NCBI GenBank assembly: GCA_944739405.2
Contig: OX123187.2
Location: 38,730,394-38,794,393, forward strand
Direction of reading: 5' to 3'
Source of the DNA: Euclidia mi
Taxonomy: Eukaryota; Arthropoda; Insecta; Lepidoptera; Erebidae
DNA: 64,000 bases
Part shown: positions 48,743 to 60,662 of the stretch, piece after piece
How the letters are laid out: each line of letters opens with the position of its first letter
Position numbering within the stretch: position 1 is the stretch's first letter
Notes under the pieces: model-generated
Seen by the model: the letters and a program-made list of their open reading frames with translations, nothing else
The model's database searches: none
Told to the model about the DNA's origin: nothing
Translations under genes and position numbers: made by a program

Positions 48743-49210
48743 GTTCTCATAATTCATGGCGGTAAAAAAGGCGGCGGCCCTTCCGGCAAGTTTACTTGTC
48801 CAGAAGTTAAAACCCCTAAATACTGCTATGGAGCTACTCCGAGTAAGCTGATGAGCAGAAAAAAAAGTGGAGGCTGTAAAGGCAAATCTAAGAAGGATCC
48901 GTGTGCCAAATATAGAAAAAGCGGTGGTGGTGGTGGTAAGGATCCTTGTGCCAAATATAAAAAGCGCACTGCTAAGAAGGATCCATGTGCCGGTTATATA
49001 AAGAGCGGTGGAGGTGGTGGTAAGGATCCCTGTGCCGATTATAATAAGAGCATTAGTGAGAAAGATCCATGTGCTAGCTATACAAAGGGCGGCGCTTGTA
49101 AGGATCCGTGTGCCGACCATAACAAAGGTGCTAGTGAGGACCCATGTGCTAAATATATGAAGCGCAGTAAAAGAAACAAACCTGATCCGTGCGACCCAAA
49201 GCCTTGTTAA
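48743..49210 (+). CDS. DPCA-repeat Lys/Gly/Cys-rich small protein, function unknown
   Basis: From the Met at 48851 there are 119 codons. The same frame is open back to 48743 and reads FTCPEVKTPKYCYGATPSK. An in-frame TAG ends at 48742 as part of a possible 3' splice site (ATGTCATAG), so 48743 may be an exon start with an unseen first exon. The protein is basic and consists of seven modules of the form [KE]DPCA-x-[YH]-x-K, separated by Ser/Gly-rich or basic spacers, and ends PDPCDPKPC. The reverse strand carries a 160-codon shadow ORF. AATAAA lies near 49487. I do not recognise the family. Regular Cys and high Lys are known from some insect sperm or structural proteins, but that is only a guess. 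Confidence 0.6.
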   Translation, partial: VLIIHGGKKGGGPSGKFTCPEVKTPKYCYGATPSKLMSRKKSGGCKGKSKKDPCAKYRKSGGGGGKDPCAKYKKRTAKKDPCAGYIKSGGGGGKDPCADYNKSISEKDPCASYTKGGACKDPCADHNKGASEDPCAKYMKRSKRNKPDPCDPKPC

Positions 49211-49595
49211 TAGAAGCAAAATTTGTAGCTGCGGGAGTTTTTGATGTTTTTTTCTCAGTAAATTTTTTGACGCCTATGTTTTTTGACGCCTATGTTTATA
49301 TTTTCTTGTTAACGTTTTATTTTATGAATTTGTTATGTTCGTATATTTCCATTTTCGTCGCATAAATTGCATAAGATCGTATTTGTAAATGTAAATGAAA
49401 TAAGAATGTAAAATATACAAAGCATTTCTTATTCAGATGGAACAAATATGATTTTACACTGTGCATTCCATGTTGTTCATCTTTGTAAATAAAATTGTAT
49501 AGGTACTTCTTATTTGGTGTTTAATTTTTGTAAGTAGGCTACTATATTCAATTTCGTTTGAGATACTACAGAAACGTTCAAGATTCTGTAATTCT

Positions 49596-49870
49596 TACAT
49601 ACATACATACAGAGTCTCACGCCTATATCCACGAAGGGGTAGGCAGAGGTATATTGCTACACCCACTTTTCGCCAGATTTATTTTAGTCCCACGTAATAG
49701 GGGGCGAGCCTATTGCCGTACCGGGCACATTACCAGACTCCGTGCTGCTACTGAGAATTTCCTAACGGAAAACCCCAATAACACTTTGCCCGACCTGGGA
49801 ATCGAACCCGATACCTCCCAATCCCACGCGCACATTTATGCCGCGAGACCAACGAGGCAGTCTTGAGTCT
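49596..49870 (-). mobile_element. tRNA-derived SINE, second family
   Basis: Read on -, a head CTGCCTCGTTGGTCTCGCGG is followed by the B box GGGTTCGATTCCC (about 49797-49809). The body has AATAGGCTCGCCCCCTATTA, and the tail ends at a TACA repeat (49598-49610). Partial bodies lie at 5100-5250, 8110-8170 and 61240-61310. Confidence 0.7.
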
Positions 49871-50309
49871 GTAATTCTTATTAGAAATATTCGCTAAAAT
49901 GCGCAGGTACCTACTAATTCATACACGTCAACTAGTAGTGGAGTAGTACTGTGGTAGTACCTACTGAACAACGGGGAGCGATTTGTTGGTATGGTACCTA
50001 CCTACCTACACTCAGCACTTGCGGATCTAAGGAGGGGTGAGGGGGGGGGCGAACCGGGGCACTTGCCCCGGACGGCAGCGTCAGGGGGGCGCCAAAATCA
50101 TGTCTAGGTATGTGTAAGGTCATCATCATGACACAGAGCCATATAATCACACTAGGACAAAAAATAGAAACATGTTTTACATCAAAGTGGAATAAATCTT
50201 GACTTTACTTTTTTATTAATTTGATGAGCCTGGGTTCTAATATGGACAAAACCCAGTTGATTCCCGCAACAATGTTCATCGAATTTCTATTTAATTAATT
50301 TAATTTCTT

Positions 50310-50515
50310 ATTTTCGAAAAAGGATGCCAAAAAATGCGCTTCACAGATTTCGCACACAGGCGCAGTGGCGTAGGAGGGGCAAATAATTTAGGCCGGAATT
50401 GTTAGGTATCGACTAAAAAAAAAAAAAGTCATCCGCCCTACGCCACTGCAAAGGCGCTTCATACATTTCGCATAGGTACAGGCGCTGCATTGGGTCGGAA
50501 CGGCCCTGTCTTTTA
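50310..50515. repeat. dispersed repeat shared with the MITE in golgin intron 6
   Basis: TTTCGAAAAAGGATGCCAA and ATTTCGCACACAGGCGCAGT, then GGCGCTTCATACATTTCGCA, match 24130-24420 in the same order. 49870-50310 and 50515-51340 show no gene. Confidence 0.55.
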
Positions 50516-51344
50516 GTCATCTTTGCTACAATGTAATCACGTACGAAGCCGAGACGTGGGATATGACTGTGAAGCCGAAACGGGAAACACGAGGGTGAAG
50601 CTAGCCCACCGACTACATTTTACGCAGAGAGCTATGACAAGGTCAATACGAAGGATCTCGGCTGAGAGACAAAAAGGGCTGGTACGAGATTATCCGGTAG
50701 ACGTCCAAAGTAACTAACATTATTAGAGTCGTAGTTGGTGCCGTAACTTGGGCTGTGCTAGCGGTGCCCAAGCATTGGGCTGAACGGCGGTAAAATTTCC
50801 CAAATATCGTAAGTAGTTAGGTATATAAACATTTTTGACGCTATAGAATTCTTCGGACGTAGTTAAATGTAGCTCGCACAAGTCATGTTATGGCACTGGG
50901 TGCAGCAAACTGAATTGACAGTAAGCTGGCCATACCTGTCCCCGTACCTATGGTCGATGGAGTAGGAATTTCTTGGCGAGCTTGGTTGACGCCCTCTGGC
51001 CAGATAGACTGATGACCTGAGGAGGATTGCTAGTAGGGAGAGTGGGTATTGTGGCCTCCCTCTGCCAGGCCCCAAACTGAATTCAAAGTGGAATTTGGAG
51101 ACCAGGGGATGGAGTAGGTATGTACGACTCTCGAAAGATGTTCGACCTGCGCTTTAATAGCTCGCGAGGTCACATGAATCTACCACAGTGCGGTATAGCA
51201 TGCGCTATCTCGTCGGGACTTGGGCCGCGTCAGCGGACCTCATTACAAGACGAGCGAACATACGCACACTGTACGCCAATATCTATGAAATACTTGTATA
51301 TTATTCTATTTGTCTTTAAAACTACACCATTTATCGCACGAGAC

Positions 51345-51500
51345 TTATTTACCGTCTGTCCATCCTCAGGTCGCCTGGCAGCCCTGGCAGAGATTGCTTT
51401 TAGCTGTAAGGCCGCCATTTGTACATTCTGTTTGTGTTTTGTATATCTTTTGTTCTATAATGTAACATTTTGTAAGGTGTACAATAACGAATAATCAATC
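51345..51500 (+). repeat. non-LTR retrotransposon 3' UTR fragment
   Basis: GCAGAGATTGCTTTTAGCTG, TAAGGCCGCCATTTGTACAT and GTAAGGTGTACAATAACGAA are the usual 3' UTR phrases of a lepidopteran CR1/Jockey-like element. It ends in an AATCAATCAATC tail. Confidence 0.5.
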
Positions 51501-52276
51501 AATCACACTGGGATGTCTCATGATCTCTTACTGGTCCGACAGCTGGCTGCATTAGCTCACCATCTGCTATTCCCTACGGTGGCTGGGATCATCACGTGCT
51601 CTCCGATGCCCGCGTCTGCAGGTGGTGACGCTCCTTCTATCGTGCACCGGCCGTCTGTTTGCTCAAAATTACTGTCACTGTCTCGTAGAAAGAGACGAGC
51701 CGCTTTCTAGGGTCACCCGCTACGTCCAAATCCCAAGGCGGCGCCACGGCAACACTGGGACGCACAACATGGTGCCCCATAAAGAGCCTTTTTCATCACT
51801 AGGTACCTACCATACGTCATAACATAACCCTCACAGTGAAGAGAGTCTGTGTCATTGTCGCATAGCATTTAGATGATGCTATGCGCAATGACCACAATGT
51901 CCACTACAGTGCAGTGGGCTGAGTAGGTACTGATTCCCGCGGAGCACCGCATACAAATTAATACTAGATTTGATATGCACGGACTGAGAGAGAAAATATT
52001 CATGATCAGAATAAGATATAAAGATTTCGTCTTGTCGCCAAACTTCTGGTGCTCTCTGAAGTTGAACCATGCAGGTGTTTGCGCAGCTACAGTCAAACAG
52101 AAAATCTTTACAAAAAAAACATATTTCAATATACCTAGGTAGGGACCTACCTACATATTTTTCTTACCATGACAAATAAATTAACTTTTATTATGGCAAC
52201 AAAGTAATGAACCAAGTCTAATATTTAGGCAAAAATATGTAGAACACTGTAAACATGGGGATGAACTGTAAACACA

Positions 52277-52344
52277 GGAAAATGGGCATGAATGTACGTA
52301 GATAATATATTATTATTATCTACGTACATTCATCCCCATTTTCC
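52277..52344. repeat. 31-bp-arm hairpin
   Basis: Arms 52277-52307 and 52314-52344 pair with one mismatch around a 6-base AT loop. The surroundings (51500-53500) hold no gene I can identify. Confidence 0.6.
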
Positions 52345-53505
52345 TTATCGATTCACGGTAGAGGTGAGGAATATTCTTGGTGGATGACAAACAATAGATA
52401 ATATTATACAAAATATGTAGTACCTACCTGAGTGAATATCACAGACGTATAAGAGTAGGTATATAGGTAAGTATAAAATAACAATCCAAACACCAGTGAC
52501 AAATCTGGAATTTAGTTTTTGTTGGTTTGCTTGAACCTGTCAGGTCATAGATTTGGTTAGTCAGGGGACTTGATCCCTCAAGTCCTAGACTGCACAGCTA
52601 TACTGGCACTGAGATCTGAATAGGTATCTATAAGAAGTAGGCGAGCAGCGAGTGTCCAAGTGCACCGGGCGATACTCGCCGCACTCATTCTTAAGCAGTT
52701 CGAGGTTAGGTTAGTTCTGCGCAATACTGCACGCCCTGTTTCAAGCGACCATCGCTGAGCGAATATTGTCTTTAACAGATCTTTGCTAGCTTTTTTTGCT
52801 CTTGATACTTGATGCTAGTGGACCGAGTTCTCGCCGGCAGAGTGCACATTCAACGATCATCTACTAAAATAATTGTCCTAGCGTTACCCCAGTTGCAGCC
52901 TGAGGTCCGCTGACTTGTCTTACCTGATTATCTGAATGTTAGCTTTTCCACAGAGTTACTTCTGTCTGATCTCTGTAGCCCAAAGGGACAGAAATATTCC
53001 ACGGTTTAGACTAGCCTCAGTTTATTCAGAGGCACCGACAAGCTAAAACGACCGTCTAAGATCTTCATCTTCAGGCGTCAGGGACACAACTTCGAAAAGT
53101 TAGTGGTGATCGCAGTGGATTTGAACCATAAGTATTTGAGCATTTTCTTATAATTTACTAATTAAAACTTTGGTAATTTCACATTCAAAACTGAATTTCA
53201 AATGCTTAACAAATTGAAAAGCAACATGTTGATAAATCATTTTTAATAATAAAACTGTACATGATTAATATATTTAGCTTTTTATTTGTTACTATATAGA
53301 CTTAATTAAATATATTCATATAAATGGACATAGTTCACTTTAAAATATGAATGGAGTTAATAACTAATTTAATATAATATTAGATGTTAACGTAATCAAT
53401 GATAAAAAAATATTCCTAAATTGTTCAAATAAACAATTGCACTAAAACAGCATGAGTGGCGTGACATGAATCAAGAAAAGTAAGCAATTTTCCTAAATAT
53501 GTACA

Positions 53506-56500
53506 CTATATGACTTCTTTGCTTGGCGTTGAAATACCTAATGCTTCTTCATAGCCGGTCTTTGTTTCATGTTTACCTGAAATACCAGAAACATATTAAA
53601 ATATATTTTACTTAAATTATAAGATTATAACTTAACAGACGAGCTGGTGGCCTATAGCCCAATTCTCGTATTTTTATATGACATTGATATTATATTTTGA
53701 ATGGACTCAAAAGCGGTATTCTAACCCTAATGTCATTATCGTATAATAAACAGTTCGTAGTCGACACATATTTTGACACGTGTTTCAATTTACGATATCA
53801 TTACGATTTCATTCAATTATAGAAGAATATGATTCTTGTGACGTAAGTATGACACTGACATTATATCGAAACTGTATTTATTTAGGAGAATTGGGCCCCT
53901 GATGGTAAGTGGTAACCCCGGCGTAGACATGTTTGCGGCTTAAACACACCATGGCTGTCGACAGGAAGGACTAAAGTGGTAAGTAGTGGATGGGGGAGAA
54001 GGAAAAGGGTATGGGGTTTTCGGCACTCATGAACGAAACAGTATAGATAGATAGTATTACTTTACATGGATATTCTGTATGAGAGTATTACTTATCGGGT
54101 CGAACCTGTATGATTCACGCTATAGTCGGTCCATTCATGCTTAAATTAACAACGATCTTTTATAAATCAACTATATAACATACAATCTAATACGTTACAT
54201 ACCCTTTTTGGAAGATTTGTTTTTCTTCGATTCCTTGTCTTTTGATTCTTTTTTAGATTTCTTATGTTTTTCAGTCTTAGTAGCCTTCACGGTGGGTTCC
54301 ACAACTGGAGTTTCACCATCTTCGGTGACAATCTCCTTTGTAGATACCTTGCCATTCTCGTTACCTATATGATCAATAAGCAAGTCTTCCTCAGGTTTAT
54401 CAACTTCTGGTAACATTAAATCATCCACTTTCTGTTTAGATTTCTTCTCCTTCTTTTTCTTAACTGGTTTGTCGGCCGACTTTCTGTCGCCAGATTTAGT
54501 TTTCTTTGACTTCGTTGATTTCTTGTCCAACACGCCGCCATCGGGCGACGGATATTGATGTATTCTTGACGTGAGTAATTCTTCTTCGCGTAGAGGCCTA
54601 GAATTGCAAAAAAAATATATCAACGATATTTCACAATCATAATACTTATAACAACGAATGTGAACTGGGAACATGAAATATTTGGGAATAGTTCGTTAGT
54701 CGTAAATTTTATTTGTTGTTAATGAACATTGAGGCACGTTTTTATACATACATTGGTAAACTTATAACACCTAAGTAACTCTATGTTCTAAGCAAAATAG
54801 AACATTCTAACGTCGTTGGAGTAAAACCTATAACTTACGGCCGGTCCCAATATATGATCTATAAACAGATTTGGCTACTAAATATGAATATTTGACATAG
54901 CTCTATAGAAAAAAATATGTTAAATATGAATCTCTAGGAGCCAATTCCTTGAAAAGGTCAAATATTGGGACCGACCGTAAGACACGTCAATATAAGGCTT
55001 TAGTCTATATTTGAATGACGGGGTGTGCAAAATAGGAAAGCTTTTGGTTAAAAGGTTAAGCAGAATAGAAGTGTAGTGAGGTAGTGAGTCGCTGTCCGGT
55101 GACGGATTAAGAATACGAATTGTCACTACCCCATATCATCCCATGGGTGTCGTAAGAGCCGACAGAGGGAGCATATTATGCAGAGAACAGCACTGTAAGA
55201 GAAGGAAAACATTTGGCACGTTGATATAAACCCTATGCCAACCCGCTTGGCCAGCGTGGTATAGTAGGCCAATTCCTCCTTTCAAAGGAGAGGCCTAGTC
55301 CAGCAGTGGACTATTAAAGGCTGATGATGATGAGGTAGTGAGTCTAATGAGGTGTGTACTTACACGTTGAGGTCGAGGTCGAGCGCGCGGTGCGGGTCGT
55401 CGCGCGGCGGCGCGGGCTCGTCGTCACTTAGCGCCGCGCCCTCGGGCAGCTCGCCGCCCGCGAGTAGTGAGGTGTGTGTGTGTGTACTTACACGTCGAGG
55501 TCGAGGTCGAGCGCGCGGTGCGGGTCGTCGCGCGGCGGCGCGGGCTCGTCGTCACTTAGCGCCGCGCCCTCGGGCAGCTCGCCGCCCGCGAGTAGTGAGG
55601 TGTGTGTGTGTGTGTGTACTTACACGTCGAGGTCGAGGTCGAGCGCGCGGTGCGGGTCGTCGCGCGGCGGCGCGGGCTCGTCGTCACTTAGCGCCGCGCC
55701 CTCGGGCAGCTCGCCGCCCGCGAGTAGTGAGGTGTGTGTGTGTGTGTGTACTTACACGTCGAGGTCGAGGTCGAGCGCGCGGTGCGGGTCGTCGCGCGGC
55801 GGCGCGGGCTCGTCGTCACTTAGCGCCGCGCCCTCGGGCAGCTCGCCGCCCGCGAGTAGTGAGGTGTGTGTGTGTGTACTTACACGTCGAGGTCGAGGTC
55901 GAGCGCGCGGTGCGGGTCGTCGCGCGGCGGCGCGGGCTCGTCGTCACTTAGCGCCGCGCCCTCGGGCAGCTCGCCGCCCGCGAGTAGTGAGGTGTGTGTG
56001 TGTACTTACACGTCGAGGTCGAGGTCGAGCGCGCGGTGCGGGTCGTCGCGCGGCGGCGCGGGCTCGTCGTCACTTAGCGCCGCGCCCTCGGGCAGCTCGC
56101 CGCCCGCGAGTAGTGAGGTGTGTGTGTGTGTGTGTACTTACACGTCGAGGTCGAGGTCGAGCGCGCGGTGCGGGTCGTCGCGCGGCGGCGCGGGCTCGTC
56201 GTCACTTAGCGCCGCGCCCTCGGGCAGCTTGCCGCCCGCGAGTAGTGAGGTGTGTGTGTGTGTACTTACACGTCGAGGTCGAGGTCGAGCGTGCGGTGCG
56301 GGTCGTCGCGCGGCGGCGCGGGCTCGTCGTCACTTAGCGCCGCGCCCTCGGGCAGCTCGCCGCCCGCGAGTAGTGAGGTGTGTGTGTGTGTATGTACTTA
56401 CACGTCGAGGTCGAGGTCGAGCGCGCGGTGCGGGTCGTCGCGCGGCGGCGCGGGCTCGTCGTCACTTAGCGCCGCGCCCTCGGGCAGCTCGCCGCCCGCG

Positions 56501-57967
56501 AGTAGTGAGGTGTGTGTGTGTGTACTTACACGTCGAGGTCGAGGTCGAGCGCGCGGTGCGGGTCGTCGCGCGGCGGCGCGGGCTCGTCGTCACTTAGCGC
56601 CGCGCCCTCGGGCAGCTCGCCGCCCGCGAGTAGTGAGGTGTGTGTGTGTACTTACACGTCGAGGTCGAGGTCGAGCGCGCGGTGCGGGTCGTCGCGCGGC
56701 GGCGCGGGCTCGTCGTCACTTAGCGCCGCGCCCTCGGGCAGCTCGCCGCCCGCGAGTAGTGAGGTGTGTGTGTGTGTGTGTGTGTACTTACACGTCGAGG
56801 TCGAGGTCGAGCGCGCGGTGCGGGTCGTCGCGCGGCGGCGCGGGCTCGTCGTCACTTAGCGCCGCGCCCTCGGGCAGCTTGCCGCCCGCGAGTAGTGAGG
56901 TGTGTGTGTGTGTACTTACACGTCGAGGTCGAGGTCGAGCGTGCGGTGCGGGTCGTCGCGCGGCGGCGCGGGCTCGTCGTCACTTAGCGCCGCGCCCTCG
57001 GGCAGCTCGCCGCCCGCGAGTAGTGAGGTGTGTGTGTGTGTACTTACACGTCGAGGTCGAGGTCGAGCGCGCGGTGCAGGTCGTCGCGCGGCGGCGCGGG
57101 CTCGTCGTAACTTAGCGCCGCGCCCTCGGGCAGCTCGCCGCCCGCGAGTAGTGAGGTGTGTGTGTGTGTGTACTTACACGTCGAGGTCGAGGTCGAGCGC
57201 GCGGTGCGGGTCGTCGCGCGGCGGCGCGGGCTCGTCGTCACTTAGCGCCGCGCCCTCGGGCAGCTCGCCGCCCGCGAGTAGTGAGGTGTGTGTGTGTGTG
57301 TGTACTTACACGTCAAGGTCGAGGTCGAGCGCGCGGTGCGGGTCGTCGCGCGGCGGCGCGGGCTCGTCGTCACTTAGCGCCGCGCCCTCGGACAGCTCGC
57401 CGCCCGCGAGTAGTGAGGTGTGTGTGTGTGTGTGTACTTACACGTCGAGGTCGAGGTCGAGCGCGCGGTGCGGGTCGTCGCGCGGCGGCGCGGGCTCGTC
57501 GTCACTTAGCGCCGCGCCCTCGGGCAGCTCGCCGCCCGCGAGTAGTGAGGTGTGTGTGTGTGTGTACTTACACGTCGAGGTCGAGGTCGAGCGCGCGGTG
57601 CGGGTCGTCGCGCGGCGGCGCGGGCTCGTCGTCACTTAGCGGCGCGCCCTCGGGCAGCTCGCCGCCCGCGAGTAGTGAGGTGTGTGTGTGTGTGTACTTA
57701 CACGTCGAGGTCGAGGTCGAGCGCGCGGTGCGGGTCGTCGCGCGGCGGCGCGGGCTCGTCGTCACTTAGCGCCGCGCCCTCGGGCAGCTCGCCGCCCGCG
57801 AGTTGTGAGGTGTGTGTGTGTGTGTACTTACACGTCGAGGTCGAGGTCGAGCGCGCGGTGCGGGTCGTCGCGCGGCGGCGCGGGCTCGTCGTCACTTAGC
57901 GCCGCGCCTTCGGGCAGCTCGCCACCCGCGCACACCGCCGGACGACGCGACTCTATGCGGCTCTCGT
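53506..57967 (-). CDS. AP3D1: AP-3 complex subunit delta, last three exons
   Basis: Transcribed leftwards, three exons join in frame: 57967-57832, 54597-54203 and 53576-53506 (stop TAG at 53508-53506). The first ends in DDPHRALDLDLDV, which continues across the junction as PLREEELL. PHRALDIDLDKPL is the known hinge motif of AP-3 delta, the large subunit that carries cargo vesicles to lysosomes and pigment granules (Drosophila garnet). Exon 54597-54203 is a Lys/Ser/Glu-rich hinge with KKKKEKKSKQK-type runs. The last exon ends TGYEEALGISTPSKEVI. The ear domain of vertebrate delta is not seen, so this isoform ends after the hinge. The intron after the first exon holds 19 further partial copies of that exon. 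Upstream exons were not found up to 64000. The boundary phases agree (GT|G). Confidence 0.85.
55140..55345. repeat. non-LTR tail fragment in the AP-3 delta intron
   Basis: GGCCAGCGTGGTATAGTAGG, CCAATTCCTCCTTTCAAAGG and GTCCAGCAGTGGACTATTAA end in TGATGATGATGA, a common lepidopteran 3' tail. Confidence 0.5.
55352..57930 (-). repeat. 20-copy tandem array of part of an AP-3 delta exon plus its splice donor
   Basis: About 130-bp units start near 55357, 55487, 55618, 55750, 55878, 56004, 56136, 56265, 56397, 56524, 56650, 56786, 56914, 57042, 57172, 57304, 57436, 57566, 57696 and 57826. Each unit, read on -, holds the exon body from GGCGAGCTGCCCGAGGG to DLDLDV, the donor GTAAGT, a variable CA run and CCTCACTACTCGCGGG. 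Only the rightmost unit (57832-57967) has the upstream exon part and an acceptor (TGTGTGTGTGCAG). Units differ mainly in the GT-run length and a few point changes. Confidence 0.93.
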
Positions 57968-58217
57968 CTGCACACACACAACGCATTATGTGGCTAACTG
58001 TAATAGCACTATCATATACTAGCTAGAGTATGGCTTCTGCTACACATTGTTTTTAATTTAACCGTTTTCCTGATCCCAAGAGAACTGAGAAAAGCAAAGG
58101 AAGTATTAAGAAACAACTTTCCGAAATTCCCACGGAATCAGGCAGAAGAGGTTAAACTAAAAGAGATACATCAGCGGGCGTCACTGCGGACACTCTCAAC
58201 TTACGCATATAAGTAAT
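57968..58217. other. AP-3 delta intron sequence
   Basis: Non-coding. It includes a fragment (AAATTCCCACGGAATC, about 58123) of the dispersed repeat seen at 29655 and 36350. Confidence 0.4.
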
Positions 58218-58221
58218 TTAA

Positions 58222-59604
58222 CCTTTTCACCGCCAACAACTTCTATAGAAGTTCAGGATTTTCGTGCCGTCCACGCCACGACTTCTATAGAAGTGCACTA
58301 TAAAAAAAATACATTTACGATACATAAACACTTTTGTTTCTTTTGTTATTGTGTACATGGACACGAATGAAGCCCTATTTATTATTTTCTCAGGCAAAAC
58401 AGGCTTTTTTCTGTGTTAAAATGGATAAAAACATAAAAGGCCCCAAATATTTTTATGTCCCGCACGCCAACGACTTCATATCAAGTAGGCTAGTGATGTG
58501 ACGCCAAAGTTGCATTCATTAGAATCTTTTAGATTTATTTGTCTTTTTCCTTCCAATCGTTCTTAGAATCTGTGATTAAAAAGTAATTCTGGTCAGTAAA
58601 TAACGTATTACATAATACGTTTTAAAATCGATGTACGTATCAAATCACTTCATTAAAATTAATTAAATGTACCGAGGGTTTTCGATATTGCTACACCCAT
58701 CTCTACGTAATGGCAAGATGTCAGTGTCACTAGCGCCGACAACTTCAATAGAAGTAAACCTGTGACGTCGTAAGCGCATAGGTGTCAAGGTCATTGTGTC
58801 ATAGTGCCGGGCGACGCGCACACCTTTATCTTTTGACACGACTGCCCAAAAAAAGGATTGTAATGTTTTTGATTTTGATGTGATACTGGCAATAATATAG
58901 AATAGAATATAATAATAATTTTGAATAGCTAAGTTTAATTATTTTTTTTAGGAATTTAGGTATTCGAATATCCTTAATCAAACTAGCCAGTTTTTCATTT
59001 GCATTAAATAAAAAATAAGCTGAAAAGGTTTAGTACATCAGTATTAAAAAGTCACTTACTATCCCTTTCCGAAACTACACTTACTTTGCCACTTCAAACA
59101 ATGTTTCTGAGTTTCCTGACTGACGTTCATGTTAGATTTCAAATTGGTATTTATAAACTAAATATTCAAGCGTTTTAAGTATAGACTAACAAAAATCTAT
59201 ACACAGAAAGAAAGCAATAGACAACCCTATTTCTTATGAAATTTATCGTGCTACGAACGCCAACGACTTGATATGAAGTACATGGACTACGTTTTGAAAT
59301 GAATAGTGATGTGCCAATTATATTATTATCTCTAGCAAGTCTATGCATGTATCTTTGTTTCCGATAACGGATACCCATTTTTCTTACTATAAATTCTCAT
59401 AAAATAAAACAAATTACCATTATAATTTAACAGTGTGTATTTTTAATTGTAAATTTGAGTAACAATTTAAATTTACACATTGTTTTTTTTCATTATCGAT
59501 ATGACGTTACCGCCATCCCTGCTTTCGTACTATATAATTGTTATACATTTATACGTTGACGTACAGCGACACATCGCGTTTAGTATAGCTGGGCGGTGAA
59601 AAGG
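58222..59604. mobile_element. TTAA-flanked non-autonomous element 1
   Basis: Perfect 13-bp ends CCTTTTCACCGCC (58222) and GGCGGTGAAAAGG (59604) are flanked by TTAA at 58218-58221 and 59605-59608. The interior has several short palindromic motifs: ACTTCTATAGAAGT at about 58237 and 58280, ACTTCATATCAAGTA at 58472, ACTTCAATAGAAGT at 58742 and ACTTGATATGAAGTA at 59267. They are possibly subterminal protein-binding repeats. No ORF. Confidence 0.75.
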
Positions 59605-60249
59605 TTAAGGGGCGGAACATATCTGACGGAAGATCCGTCGAACGTTTCTTCGGTCGCGTGTATTCCGTCAAATGAGTCGGTACACATCTGACGGAAAATG
59701 CGTCGAGCGTATCTGCACACATTTGCTAAAAGCGTGGCTATTATGCACACATATAAGTTTGTTCGTGCAGGGCCGTACTCAGGGCAGCTCAATATTTTAC
59801 TGTCATATTCTTTTACGTAATAATTTTTCGTGTTCCCTGATGTTATGTAGTCACTGAAGTGCGGTAGTTATTTATATTGTAATTCGAGTTTGACTATTAA
59901 AAATATGTCGGACTTTAGAGATTTTTATAGTAGCCAACAAGCGTTATTTGAATATATGTATTTCCTGTATAGGTATGGAGGTTCAAAATTAAAAGACGAT
60001 GATACGATTTGGTTGGCGATGATATAGAAGGGGTTACAGTTGCAGCGCATGACACAAAATGTTTTCTATGTGGGTATTTTAATACATAAAGTTTAGAAAT
60101 TAAAAGGCGTAGCCGTGAGATTTATTGCCTGTTATTTCTCATGGTTCTAACTTCTACGCCTCTACGTCGCATTAACTGTAAATGTAGAATCTTTGGTAAA
60201 AGTGGATTTTGGTTACAAATCGTGTTCTTCATGTTTTATATTCTATTTT

Positions 60250-60476
60250 TTTTTTTGTTTAATAAGACAACTCCCGCACTAGGATTAAATCCTGTGTCGC
60301 GGGGAACTTTACAAACATACAACTAACGGACACAATGAACACTCAGACTCGAAACAAAAATTTATGGATCTCACAAAGTGCTGTCTCGTGTGGGGATCGA
60401 ACCCACAACACTCGGTGCAATGTCAAGAGGCGAGGAGGCCACTTAAACTACTATGCCATACACTCATAGCACATAC
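60250..60476 (-). mobile_element. tRNA-derived SINE nested in TTAA element 2
   Basis: Read on -, GTATGGCATAGTAGTTTAAG is an A-box-bearing head. GGTTCGATCCCC (about 60395-60406) is a B box. The tail reaches an A-run seen as TTTTTTTTTTTG near 60247. Confidence 0.65.
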
Positions 60477-60614
60477 TAACACTACATTATTCTACACATT
60501 TCATTTCTGAAAAAATAAGTAAGGTCTGGCGGCCCTGGAATCTAACTCTACTACGCGTCACTCAAAATCACTGATCTTGGAATGACATGGATATGGCATG
60601 TCCAATACCTACGA

Positions 60615-60662
60615 ATTTAGCGTGCATACCTACGAAATTAGCGTGCATACCTACGAAATGTT
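60615..60662. repeat. three short tandem repeats
   Basis: AGCGTGCATACCTACGAAAT is repeated twice in full, with a partial third copy before it. Confidence 0.6.

Noticed and set aside
48737..49219. 160-codon hydrophobic ORF on minus opposite the DPC-repeat gene
   Set aside because: Its regular repeats mirror the DPCA modules. The plus reading has the more coherent protein-like periodicity and Cys spacing, though neither is proven.
55352..57930. CRISPR-like array because of regular repeats
   Set aside because: Units are adjacent with no unique spacers, and the host is an insect nuclear genome.
55352..58026. Many long overlapping ORFs on both strands with Arg/Ala/Ser/Val-Cys repeats (up to 287 codons)
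   Set aside because: They are products of the GC-rich 130-bp tandem unit read in all frames. The only supported coding reading is the minus-strand AP-3 delta exon.
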